A stretch of DNA of 64,000 nt from JAFAXD01 sp963816775 (GTDB lineage Bacteria > Pseudomonadota > Alphaproteobacteria > Rhizobiales > Xanthobacteraceae), in NCBI GenBank assembly GCA_963816775.1, contig CAWFLX010000030.1, positions 124,001 to 188,000 on the forward strand, given 5' to 3'. The notes below the pieces were generated by a model. That model saw only the letters and a program-made list of their open reading frames with translations. It was not told the origin of the DNA and searched no databases. This document shows, in pieces, positions 33,583-41,612 of this stretch (position 1 is the first letter of the stretch; each line of letters begins with the position of its first letter). A program made the translations under genes and the position numbers.

Positions 33583-33890
33583 GCCAGCCGTCGATCCGAC
33601 GACAGCGGCGCATTGGTCATCTGATCGCGCCTATTGCGCCCCTAAATGGCTCATTTTCGAAGACCCACCGTCTTTGAGAGAACGAGAAGACGCCTGACGT
33701 CTCGCGAGCAACGAAACACTGCCCCAACTCCAACAAAGCTGCCGATTTCGTCATTTTGGATTCCGATTTCGTCGCCGGGAAATCGCTTGGCTAGTCCGCT
33801 TGGAATTAAAGCGGATGTCGTTTTTCCACCAAGCATGCCTGCTAAGCGCCAGAAGCGGACTCGCTGCCCGCTATCGCAATTGCCTCGTGT
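33583..33890. other. No gene recognised; repeat-like sequence
   Basis: Contains AGTCCGCTTGGAATTAAAGCGGATG (a TCCGCTTT..AAAGCGGA module at about 33795-33819) and TTTCGTCATTTTGGATTCCG with TTTCGTCGCCGGG, possibly an IS end. No transposase frame survives. Confidence 0.4.
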
Positions 33891-35364
33891 TTAGACCACG
33901 ACGAACTGACCCATCATCCCAGCATCCTCGTGCTCGAGAATGTGGCAGTGATACATGTACGGATGATCGGGATCGGCAAAATCCGCGAATTCCGCGATGA
34001 CGCGCACCGTCGAACCGGGATCGACCAGAACGGTATCCTTGAGGCCTTGTTCGTACGGCAGCGGCGGAGCGCCATCGCGGTCGAGCACGCGGAATTGGAC
34101 GTCGTGGATGTGAAACGGATGCGTGAGCGGCGTCCTGTTCGCGATTTCCCAGATTTCAATGCTGCCCAAAGAAACCCGCTCGTCGATGCGGTCCAGATCC
34201 ATCGAGCGGCCATTGATGCCCATCGATCCATCCATCATGGGCCCGATCATTGAGCCCATGCTCATGGTGGCCATGTCCAGCGTGAATCTTCGGCTGCGCG
34301 CGGCTTGCGCCGGATCCCACTGCGGCACACGGATGAGTTGGTCCGGGAACGAAACGGCAGGCCGGCTCCAGCCGTCCTGTCCGGAATTCGATGATTGGAA
34401 AAGTCTCGTTGTCAACGGCCATGCCGTGTCCCATCATTCCCATCCGGCCACTGTCTGACGGATAGCTCATCAATGTGACGGTCCGGTTGGGTTCCATGTC
34501 GAAGAGCAGTTCAATGCGCTCTCCCGGGCCGAACCTTACGCGGCGTGTGCGCACAGGGCGCTCGCATAGACTACCATCCGTAGCAATGACGACGAGGTCG
34601 GCGCCGTCGTCACGGCCGAGTGTGTAAATGCGGGCATTTGATCCATTGAGTATTCGCAAGCGCGTGTGTTGTCGCCGCAGCTCGAGGTGCGGCGCGACAG
34701 TGCCGTTCACCAGAATGACGTCACCCCGGTAGCCGAGTTCGATGTCGCCTACGTTCGACAGGTACTCGAAGCTGCCGTCGGCGTTAAAGCGGCGGTCCTG
34801 AACGACAAGCGGGATGTCGTCCACGCCGTAGTCCGAGGGAAGATGAAGATTGCGGCTCTCGTCGTCCTCGATCAGAAAGAGCCCGGCCAATCCGCGCAAA
34901 ACCTGTTCACCGGTCTGCTCGTTCAGATGAGCGTGGTACCAGCAGAGTGATGCCCTCTGCTTGATCTCGAACACCGGTTCCCAAACTTCTCCGGGATTGA
35001 TCACTTGGTGTGGGCCGCCGTCGTGGCGCGCGGGAATGTGCAACCCGTGCCAGTGAAGGGTCGTCGGCTCGGTCAGGTTGTTTTTCACGCGCATCGTGAC
35101 GCGATCGCCGGCGCTGGCCCGAATTGTCGGCCCGAGGTAAGCACCATTGATGCCAATCGTCGGCGTCGAAAGACCTGGCAAGAACCTCGTATTACCGGCC
35201 TCGATACCAAGCTCATAAATTTTGCCGTTGCCGGTCGTGCCTTCGATCAGCTTTGGAATCTTGAGCGCATTTCTCCTAGTTGCGGCCGCCCTGGCGCAAA
35301 GCGGAAGGGCGGCATTCAATGCCATCCCTGACGCTCCTAGAACGAAGTTGCGGCGCGAAAGCAT
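33891..35364 (-). CDS. Multicopper oxidase (frameshifted)
   Basis: Periplasmic laccase/CueO-like oxidase. The N-terminus is a Tat-like signal (LSRRNFVLGASG). All four copper-site motifs are present: HWHGLHIP, WYHAHLNEQ, HPFHIH and HCHILEHEDAGMM. The first ~330 codons and the C-terminal ~160 are in different frames; removing one T near 34359 joins them into a 490-aa protein of normal length. A Met/His/Gly-rich segment (MATMSMGSMIGPMMDGSMG) is typical of cuprous-ion oxidases. A perfect FixK box is 33 bp upstream. Confidence 0.85.
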
Positions 35365-35397
35365 TTTTCATCTATGAATGGATTCCCGCGGTTTTTA

Positions 35398-35411
35398 TTG
35401 ACGCAAATCAA
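35398..35411. promoter_or_regulatory. FixK/FNR box (perfect)
   Basis: TTGACGCAAATCAA, 33 bp upstream of the multicopper oxidase start at 35364. Confidence 0.75.
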
Positions 35412-35549
35412 GCCATCGCCGGATGGCAGCCACCCGGTGTCCAAACATGATCAATTCGAAATCCATCCGGCAGATATCGGATTGCCGGTAGCTGGCTCGT
35501 CAATATAACTTCCAATCTAATTGCTCGCGAACCCCCGCCGATCAGCCGC

Positions 35550-35584
35550 TACGCAATATCCCTTAGGGACGATATCTGAATTTC
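35550..35584 (+). promoter_or_regulatory. 35-bp conserved promoter element, copy E
   Basis: TACGCAATATCCCTTAGGG, 5 nt, ATCTGAATTTC; ends 54 nt before the ATG at 35639. TTAAAC lies 17 nt downstream. Confidence 0.7.
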
Positions 35585-35638
35585 CAGGGTGCCAGCGGCT
35601 GTTAAACTTGCCGTTAATCGTCGGGGATGGGGTATGCG

Positions 35639-35803
35639 ATGCAAGTAGACAGGACAATCCAAACCACGGGTCAACCCGGAGCGGCACAAGTTACCGGGCG
35701 TGGGATGGTTGGAACGTGGAAATTCATGATCGATATAGAGGATCTGACCCTCCTAATAACCGCTGCCGTTTCAGCCGTGGGAATTTGGCTGGCCCTGTTC
35801 TGA
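35639..35803 (+). CDS. 54-aa membrane protein
   Basis: Polar N-terminus (MQVDRTIQTTGQPG) and a C-terminal hydrophobic helix (LLITAAVSAVGIWLALF) reaching the stop, i.e. tail-anchored. GGGGATGGGG upstream serves as RBS. Family not recognised. First of a run of small genes (35900, 36028, 36277) in the same direction. Confidence 0.6.
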   Translation: MQVDRTIQTTGQPGAAQVTGRGMVGTWKFMIDIEDLTLLITAAVSAVGIWLALF

Positions 35804-35899
35804 AACCTTACGTGGGTTAATGCGCCAAGGAATGACCTCCGCGCTCTACCGGTGCTCCGCCATGCGGTTGACGGGTGCTAGCAATCAAGAGACCTCGCG

Positions 35900-36025
35900 A
35901 TGACGATGACCCCGATGCGACTACGAAAATCCATTTACTGGATCATGCAGTGGGGATGGCGTGGCCCAGCGGTCATTGCCGTGGCCGTGTTCTGCCTTTG
36001 GCTTTACGAGATGTGGAAGGATTGA
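35900..36025 (+). CDS. 41-aa membrane protein
   Basis: Starts MTMTPMRLRKSIYWIMQWG and has one hydrophobic helix (PAVIAVAVFCLWLYEMW). It ends 2 bp before the next ATG, so translation is probably coupled to the zinc-ribbon gene. Weak RBS (AAGAGA). Confidence 0.55.
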   Translation: MTMTPMRLRKSIYWIMQWGWRGPAVIAVAVFCLWLYEMWKD

Positions 36026-36027
36026 CC

Positions 36028-36243
36028 ATGTTCCAGCGCTTGCTCCCGTTCGCAGACCGCTCCGCTGGTAGAGGAACGTTCAGCTGCCCCCACTGCGGCG
36101 CTACGCACCACGTCACTTACACGAGATTGCCAGCGGGCGACCAGGGGCAGGCGATTTGCGCCAAGTGCCGCAGCGTGATGAAGGAGTGGAATGACGCGTT
36201 CTCGCGCTCATTCAAGTTGAACTCCGGGATGGAAGGCGCCTAG
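36028..36243 (+). CDS. 71-aa zinc-ribbon protein
   Basis: Two Cys pairs form a zinc ribbon: FSCPHCGATH and AICAKCRSVMKEW. Otherwise unrecognised. The frame is open upstream to 35875, but the coupled start at 36028 fits best. Confidence 0.6.
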   Translation: MFQRLLPFADRSAGRGTFSCPHCGATHHVTYTRLPAGDQGQAICAKCRSVMKEWNDAFSRSFKLNSGMEGA

Positions 36244-36276
36244 CCCGTGCGGCGGCTCCGACAACGAAGGCTACAC

Positions 36277-36696
36277 ATGGTCAGGATAGCAATCATTTTT
36301 TTGTTAATGATGGGGATGGCGGTTCCAGCGAGCGCGATTGAGACGAAGGCGACCGGCGGATTTATCCTATCGGTGCACAGCGCGCAGTTTGAGGGGAACG
36401 AGTGCCCGCCGACCAAACACGAAAGGTTTTGCTATCACACAACATTCGTTCAAATGAAAATCGACGGGCCGATGACCAACAACTACACGGCGACGTGCCA
36501 GGTGTTCGACGGCGCGGGTAAACTGCTCGGGCAGCAGACGGCGGTGACGACACGGTCGAAGGATGAAATCCTGAACAGGATCGAAGAGACCCACGAAACG
36601 ATCAACGGCCCGCCAATATGGGTCGGCAACTTCGAGATCGACGCGTCGTTCCAACAAGTCGCCAAGGTTGAGTGCGAGGCCCGGCGCGTGCCGTAG
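36277..36696 (+). CDS. Exported protein of unknown function
   Basis: 139 aa with a signal peptide (MVRIAIIFLLMMGMAVPASA) and a predicted beta-rich domain with four cysteines (NECPPTKHERFCYHT, TCQVF, VECEARR). Looks like a secreted domain stabilised by disulfides. Family not recognised. The region 36697-36918 after it shows no gene. Confidence 0.7.
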   Translation: MVRIAIIFLLMMGMAVPASAIETKATGGFILSVHSAQFEGNECPPTKHERFCYHTTFVQMKIDGPMTNNYTATCQVFDGAGKLLGQQTAVTTRSKDEILNRIEETHETINGPPIWVGNFEIDASFQQVAKVECEARRVP

Positions 36697-36918
36697 CGGC
36701 ATTAGCTATCGTCTCCTATGTGCCATACGTGTACCGCAGCAGCAGCAGCAGTGGGCCGATTTGATCGCCCGGGCTGGCCAGCACGTTGCCCGTGCCCGAC
36801 CTGACGGAACGCGCTCAGCCCAACGTCGCCAACAGGCGTTCGGCAGCTTCCCTCAGCGAACCATTTAAACGCGGTTCACTCGATTACTTCATCCGCGTGC
36901 GGCTGACCGACAGCCAAA

Positions 36919-37131
36919 TTAGCCATGTGCCAAGGCCGTGTGATCCTCGTGCACGCTTCGCCAGTGTTCCAGATAGGCCCAATGCGCTTCGATCAATTCG
37001 CAAAATTGTCGGTACGATATGTGACCCCCGCCTAGATCGACATCCTGGCGCCAGCCGGTGCAATCAGGGGCGCCGCACTTGCAGGCCCATGCTGGCCGAC
37101 GATAGGGCGCCGCGGGGTCAAAGATGCTCAC
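36919..37131 (-). CDS. Small Cys-containing protein
   Basis: 70 aa from GTG, with ACKCGAPDCTGW near residue 16-27 (a CxCGxxxCxG pattern that could bind zinc) and a helical C-terminus (FCELIEAHWAYLEHWRSVH). No RBS of note. Family not recognised. Confidence 0.5.
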   Translation of the reverse strand: MSIFDPAAPYRRPAWACKCGAPDCTGWRQDVDLGGGHISYRQFCELIEAHWAYLEHWRSVHEDHTALAHG

Positions 37132-37181
37132 TTTAATAGTCCGAAGTGTCCATGACGGGTTACGACCACAACCGGGGCACC

Positions 37182-37361
37182 CTATTCGTCATCGGTTAGA
37201 AGCTTGTAGGTCGCCCGATTAATAAGATGCAGTCGACTACATGCTAGACACGTCACGGCCTCACAGAGGTTCCCGTTTTCTTTCGAGGATGCGTCATCCG
37301 CGAACAATCCCTGGACGCTCTTGCCAGTTACGGGACATCGATAGATAAAAGGCACCACCAT
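37182..37361 (-). CDS. 59-aa small conserved protein with two Cys pairs
   Basis: Starts MVVPFIYRCPVTGKSVQG and contains CEAVTCLACSRLHLIN; the CP.TG ... C..C arrangement suggests a small zinc-binding fold. I recall closely similar proteins in Bradyrhizobium annotated only as hypothetical. Confidence 0.65.
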   Translation of the reverse strand: MVVPFIYRCPVTGKSVQGLFADDASSKENGNLCEAVTCLACSRLHLINRATYKLLTDDE

Positions 37362-37671
37362 ATTTAAAGGTTAGCGCAGTCACGGCTCGATCAATTTGAC
37401 CAATATCAAGTGCGCCAGGAAGGCGGCGGCTTTACTGATTATCCTTAACATGGCTTGCTCGCTTGGCTTCTTCCTCGGCCAAGAGCTTGTAGAAGCGCCC
37501 GCTTGGTTGGGTCGGCTTCGGTTTTGAGGCGCTCCGTGAAGTTCGCGATGTTCGCGCGTTCGATGAAGTCTTCCATCGAGAATCTTCACTCTTGGAGTGG
37601 CACCCACTATGCGCTCAATGCGCTCGAATATAGCGATCCGCATTTCGCCCGTTCGACCGCTATCTAGCGGT

Positions 37672-37797
37672 ATGCTTTGGCGCTCCACACCTGCCGCTCG
37701 CCGCCCCGTCTGCATTATCGAGTCGTGCCTGCCGACGCTAGGCCATGCGGTGCCGACCGGATCGCAATGGGCCTATGAAATCAAACACGACGGATGA
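37672..37797 (+). pseudogene. ATP-dependent DNA ligase (ligD-type) N-terminal fragment
   Basis: Reads ESCLPTLGHAVPTG then QWAYEIKHDG and a stop. This is the motif around the catalytic lysine (EIKHDG) of bacterial ATP-dependent ligases. Nothing of the rest follows. 37362-37671 before it has no gene. Confidence 0.75.
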
Positions 37798-38019
37798 CCG
37801 CGGGCGCGTGTTTAGCGCTATCTGCTTCGTCGTATGAATGATCTGCAGGCAGGATGTAGACTTGCATGCCCTTGGATCGCGCACCGTCGGGTTAGTGTCG
37901 AGCTGCGCGTAAGAATCTAGCACCAAGCCGTCTTTAGGCTTGATCGTTGGTTCCTCGGCGCATACACCGGGAACGATCACTGCGGCGATAGCGATCGCGT
38001 AGAATGATCTAGTCACCAT
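37738..38019 (-). CDS. Possible small exported protein
   Basis: 93 aa with a plausible signal peptide (MVTRSFYAIAIAAVIVPGVCAEE) and then polar sequence. The last 20 codons overlap the ligase fragment on the other strand, so the end is doubtful. Starts 14 bp from the divergent CBS-BON gene. Confidence 0.35.
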   Translation of the reverse strand: MVTRSFYAIAIAAVIVPGVCAEEPTIKPKDGLVLDSYAQLDTNPTVRDPRACKSTSCLQIIHTTKQIALNTRPRSSVVFDFIGPLRSGRHRMA

Positions 38020-38033
38020 CGCCGGGGACCCTC

Positions 38034-38729
38034 ATGCAGGCTTCTGACATTATGACGCGAAGTGTGATTTCGGTCGCGCCTGACGAGTCGACCGACGCTG
38101 CGATCGAGCTGATGTTGAAACGTCATATCAGCGGGTTGCCGGTGATCAACGACAAGGGCGAGCTCGTCGGAATCGTGACCGAAAGCGATTTTCTGCGCCG
38201 TCCAGAGACAAGCACGGAGCACAAAACGACGTCACGGTGGCGTGATACGTTTTTCAACTTCAACAAGGTTATGGACAACTACGTTCATACTCATGGCGTG
38301 AAGGTGAAAGACGTGATGACGCCGAACCCGGTGGCGGTCACCGAGGATACTCAGTTGGATGCAGTTGTGCAGCTCATGCAAACGCGCAACGTCAAGCGAT
38401 TGCCCGTGGTGCGCGCCGGCAAAGTGATCGGAATCATTAGCCGCGCCAACTTGATGCGCGCGTTGGTGAGCATTCACCGAGAGGCCCATGAAGCCTCAAA
38501 AGATGAGGCAAAAATTCGTGAGCGTATCTTAGACGATATCGCCGGACACAGCTGGGCGCAGGATGTCGTGGTCGACGTCGTCGTGCACAACGGCGTCGCG
38601 GATTTGTGGGGAACGGTCAGCACAGCCGAGCAGGCACAGGCGCTGAGAGTGCTGGTCGAAAGCACGCCGGGTGTCAAACGGATCGAGCCTTACCTGACCT
38701 GTCATGGCGAACTGTTGAGTGTGAAGTAA
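38034..38729 (+). CDS. CBS-BON protein
   Basis: 231 aa: CBS pair (about 1-60; MQASDIMTRSVISVAPDES, GIVTESDFLRR; and about 90-150; VKDVMTPNPVAV, VKRLPVVRAGKVIGIISR) plus a C-terminal BON domain (about 165-225; VVVHNGVADLWG, TPGVKRIEPYL). RBS GGGGA. Most similar to the copy at 31617. No FixK box is seen upstream. Confidence 0.9.
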   Translation: MQASDIMTRSVISVAPDESTDAAIELMLKRHISGLPVINDKGELVGIVTESDFLRRPETSTEHKTTSRWRDTFFNFNKVMDNYVHTHGVKVKDVMTPNPVAVTEDTQLDAVVQLMQTRNVKRLPVVRAGKVIGIISRANLMRALVSIHREAHEASKDEAKIRERILDDIAGHSWAQDVVVDVVVHNGVADLWGTVSTAEQAQALRVLVESTPGVKRIEPYLTCHGELLSVK

Positions 38730-38819
38730 AGTCGGGCGCGCGATCAATATTGATTTTCCGGTTTGCCGCAGTGGCCCGGTTCGAACTCGGCTGGCTGAAG
38801 CCATCTGCTGTCCCTCTGA

Positions 38820-38833
38820 TTGACCTGGATCAA
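38820..38833. promoter_or_regulatory. FixK/FNR box (perfect), no obvious target
   Basis: TTGACCTGGATCAA between 38729 and 39018. No gene starts nearby on either strand; the gap 38730-39017 otherwise holds a TCCGCTTCGTATCAAAGCGGA repeat module. Confidence 0.6.
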
Positions 38834-39017
38834 AACGTTTTCCGGCACCTATTTTATTTTGAACTTAGACCTCCGCGTGCAGTCTCAGCGAGTCCGCTTC
38901 GTATCAAAGCGGAAGTGATCGGCCTCATTCGATAACCCCGTCAGCCAGCTTGGTAGGAACGTTGAGTCCAGCGCCCGAGCCGCGTTGATAACGAACTCGA
39001 ACTTGATTGAGACTAGG

Positions 39018-39498
39018 TCACCGCAGACCGCCGTGAGCGCCGAGTACTCCAGCAACGATGGTAAGTGCGGACACAAACAGCGCGGTCACGTGAAGTCGCG
39101 TCGCCAGCGCAAATGCACGGTGCTTCTGCCGAAGAGCGAAGTCGTGGAAAAGACGGTGGATCACGAGGGGCTCAAGAACGTAAACCATGAGTGCGAACAG
39201 AACCCACACCGCGACCATTAGGTCTATCCACCAGAATGACGCGTACAGGAATCTGGTCCCATGCGTCGAGTTTGATGAGCATGTAGACGCCGGATAAACC
39301 CACGAGCAAAATGGAGACGCGAACTTGTTGCGCAAAACGTCGTTCGAACGTTTCAAAAGCTGCGACGGCGTCCTTGGCATCGGGCAATCGACGCGCGCGC
39401 GGCAAGACAATTGTCGTGACTGCGGCCATGCCGCCAATCCAATGAATTAATGCAAGAACGTGTATGGCGCGGGCCAGCGCAAAGTCGTCAATTGTCAT
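39018..39498 (-). CDS. CopD-like integral membrane protein (frameshifted)
   Basis: About 159 aa with four hydrophobic helices once joined: ALARAIHVLALIHWIGGMAA, VSILLVGLSGVYML, WWIDLMVAVWVLFALMVYVL, LFVSALTIVAGVLGA. The first half is in the frame starting at 39498, the second in the frame ending at 39018; a one-base excess near 39255 separates them. The pattern (His in helix 1, FERRFAQQ loop) resembles CopD/DUF2269-type membrane proteins. Confidence 0.65.
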
Positions 39499-39529
39499 CG
39501 ATCGGAGCCGACACTGCTTGGCCTCTCTT

Positions 39530-39543
39530 TTGCGCTAGATCAA
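39530..39543. promoter_or_regulatory. Degenerate FixK-like box
   Basis: TTGCGCTAGATCAA; two mismatches in the left half. 56 bp before the DoxX-family gene at 39600. Confidence 0.35.
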
Positions 39544-39599
39544 AGCGGACCCGGTCGTCATCAATCATGTAAGTCGCGGCGTTTGAAGGATCCGCAGAT

Positions 39600-40085
39600 A
39601 TGACCCACTCCACCGCCGAACGTAAGTTCATTCTCGTCTTTCGCCTGTTGATGGCCTGGACGTTTCTCTATGCTGCATCACATCAGGTGTTCAACCCGAA
39701 ATTCAGCGCCGCAGGATTCCTGCGGCAAACAAAAACATTTCACGATGTCTATGCTGTGCTCGCAACGCAAGCCATGGATCCAATTCTGACCTTCCTGGTC
39801 AGCTACGGGCATCTGCTCATCGGGCTATCGCTTCTTTTGGGGCTGATGGTCCGCGTGAGTGGTGCGTTTGGCGTTGCACTGCTGATGATGTATTGGACCG
39901 CCCACATGGATTGGCCATATATCGAGAACACAAACAACTTCATTATCGACTACCACATCGTTTACGCGACAGTGTGCGTCTATCTGATCATAAATCGCGC
40001 GGGGCACGTTTGGGGCCTCGACGCTTGGGCCGAAAAGCTCCCCTTCTTTCAGCAACACCCATCGCTGCGGCCACTAGTGGCATGA
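39600..40085 (+). CDS. DoxX/DoxD-family quinone-linked membrane protein
   Basis: 161 aa with four membrane helices (LVFRLLMAWTFLYAASHQ, DPILTFLVSYGHLLIGLSLL, GAFGVALLMMYWTAHMDWP, IIDYHIVYATVCVYLIINR). The layout matches the DoxX/DoxD superfamily, whose best-known member is a thiosulfate:quinone oxidoreductase subunit. No thiosulfate genes are adjacent, so the substrate is open. Confidence 0.75.
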   Translation: MTHSTAERKFILVFRLLMAWTFLYAASHQVFNPKFSAAGFLRQTKTFHDVYAVLATQAMDPILTFLVSYGHLLIGLSLLLGLMVRVSGAFGVALLMMYWTAHMDWPYIENTNNFIIDYHIVYATVCVYLIINRAGHVWGLDAWAEKLPFFQQHPSLRPLVA

Positions 40086-40179
40086 TAACAGTTCCGCAGA
40101 TGCGGGTGCCTTAGAAACAAAAAAGTGAATGGCCGAGAAGCGGCCAGTTGCCGCCAGTAACACCGCAATCGGAGTGCAA

Positions 40180-40224
40180 ATGCTGTCCGCTTTGCCCCCA
40201 ATCGCGACCGATGAGCGGACGTCC
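40180..40224. repeat. Dispersed TCCGC-type repeat
   Basis: ATGCTGTCCGCTTTGCCCCC ... GATGAGCGGACGTCC; related to 8962-9053. Confidence 0.55.
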
Positions 40225-40331
40225 CAGAACAGCCGCTTCGTGCCAAGAACGGACGTAAGGGAGCGCAGAACGCAGCGGGGTGGCGTTACCGTCGCGATCG
40301 AAGTTTTTCCAGCACGCCAAAAGGCTGACGC

Positions 40332-40871
40332 TCACCCGCCGCCGATATTCTCGAGATCGAGCACAAAGCGCCTGATGTCCGATCCCATGTCCACCTCGTG
40401 GAAACCGAGCTCGACGCACATTTGCAGCATGGTAGTGTTTTCGACCAACACATCGCCATACACGCGCCGCAGACCTTTTTCCTTGGCGTAATCGATGACG
40501 CGCCGCATCAGCTGCCAGCCGAGTCCGTGACCCTTGAGCCGCGAGCGTACCAAGATCGCGAATTCCGCAGTCTTTTCGTCGAGCTCGTCCTTCAAGCGCA
40601 CGAGCCCGAGCATGCGGCCCGTGTCTTCGTCGAGCGCGATGAAAGCCATCTCGTGCCGGTAGTCGAGATGAGCGAGCTTATCGATCTCCGCGGCACTGAG
40701 CTCGGCAATGTGCGCAAAAAACCGAAGCCGCAGATCCTCGGCGCTGACATCGCCTAGAAAATCCGGGTATAGCGCCATGTCTTCAGGCCGCACCTGGCGG
40801 ATCAGCACCCGCTCGCCGCCCCGAATGGTCTCGTGCAATTCGCTCAAGCCAAAATCGCCTTGGTCCGGCAT
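40332..40871 (-). CDS. GNAT-family acetyltransferase (PatZ-like domain)
   Basis: 179 aa, a single GNAT domain: QVRPEDMALYPDFLGDV, LRLRFFAHI, MAFIALDEDTGRMLGLVRL, then the acetyl-CoA loop RSRLKGHGLGWQLM and YGDVLVENTTMLQMCVELGF. The RPEDxxLYxxFL..LRLRFF start is typical of the acetyltransferase domain at the C-terminus of Pat/PatZ protein acetyltransferases; here it stands alone. It may acetylate lysines of metabolic enzymes. Confidence 0.85.
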   Translation of the reverse strand: MPDQGDFGLSELHETIRGGERVLIRQVRPEDMALYPDFLGDVSAEDLRLRFFAHIAELSAAEIDKLAHLDYRHEMAFIALDEDTGRMLGLVRLKDELDEKTAEFAILVRSRLKGHGLGWQLMRRVIDYAKEKGLRRVYGDVLVENTTMLQMCVELGFHEVDMGSDIRRFVLDLENIGGG

Positions 40872-40933
40872 CGACGCGACCTGCGCCCCTTCCGCTGGCG
40901 TTGCTACCTGGATTTTATGCCAATAAAGGTCCC

Positions 40934-41007
40934 ATGTCCGCTTTGGTCAAAAGCGGAAATTCTCACCTCGAGCAAATCTCGTCCGCTTTACCCCCAAGAA
41001 CGGACAT
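40934..41007. repeat. Dispersed TCCGC-type repeat
   Basis: ATGTCCGCTTTGGTCAAAAG ... GTCCGCTTTACCCCC ... CGGACAT, inverted ends; same family as 8962-9053. The interval 40872-41130 has no gene besides. Confidence 0.65.
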
Positions 41008-41130
41008 TCAATGTCGGCATTACCTGGGCCGGCTGACGCCCATGCGGCGCGCAAACGTGCCGACGAGGTGATCGAATGAAGGACGAATGTCCGCTATTGA
41101 TGCTCTGGACGGCTCCTCCACCGGCACGTC

Positions 41131-41550
41131 ATGAGCGAGGTAACTATGCCTGAGAAGCAGAACAAACGTCAGATTGCGTTTGCGCGTGAGAGGCTCGTCG
41201 TTGGGGAAGTCATCCTTGCGTTGCTCATGGCGATATTCGAGCACCATAGCCGCTCGCTAAAGGACAATTTCGGATCATCGCTTGAAACGATGGCTATCGG
41301 AATGGCGGTACTTCTCTCCCAGCTTGTGGATGAGCCCAGCAGCATCATGCTTTTGGCAAAAGCGCTCAAGATCCCCGCGAAGTCGGTAGAACTCCGACTA
41401 AAGGAACTCGCGGATAACGGCGTGCTGATCAAAGATGGAGGATCCTACGTCGCAAATCCCGAGATCTTTGCAGAAAGTCTGGAGGATGCTAGGCACGTCA
41501 GACGGATGCGCAGCATCATCCTTGGCGCCGCCAAGAGGCTGGAGGCTTGA
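41131..41550 (+). CDS. Small winged-helix-like hypothetical protein
   Basis: 139 aa, soluble. The middle (LLAKALKIPAKSVELRLKEL, then NGVLIKDGGSYVANP) has the pattern of a MarR-like winged helix: helix-turn-helix followed by a wing. A regulatory role is inferred only from this. Last gene of the island before the nad cluster. Confidence 0.55.
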   Translation: MSEVTMPEKQNKRQIAFARERLVVGEVILALLMAIFEHHSRSLKDNFGSSLETMAIGMAVLLSQLVDEPSSIMLLAKALKIPAKSVELRLKELADNGVLIKDGGSYVANPEIFAESLEDARHVRRMRSIILGAAKRLEA

Positions 41551-41612
41551 TGCTTGAGGCAACGCCCCTATCTATTATTCTTCAATAACTGTTATTTTGT
41601 AGAAGAGCGCTG

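Noticed and set aside
33700..33840. Possible insertion-sequence end or transposase remnant
   Set aside because: Only short IS-like phrases in the DNA; no inverted-repeat pair or transposase motif could be shown.
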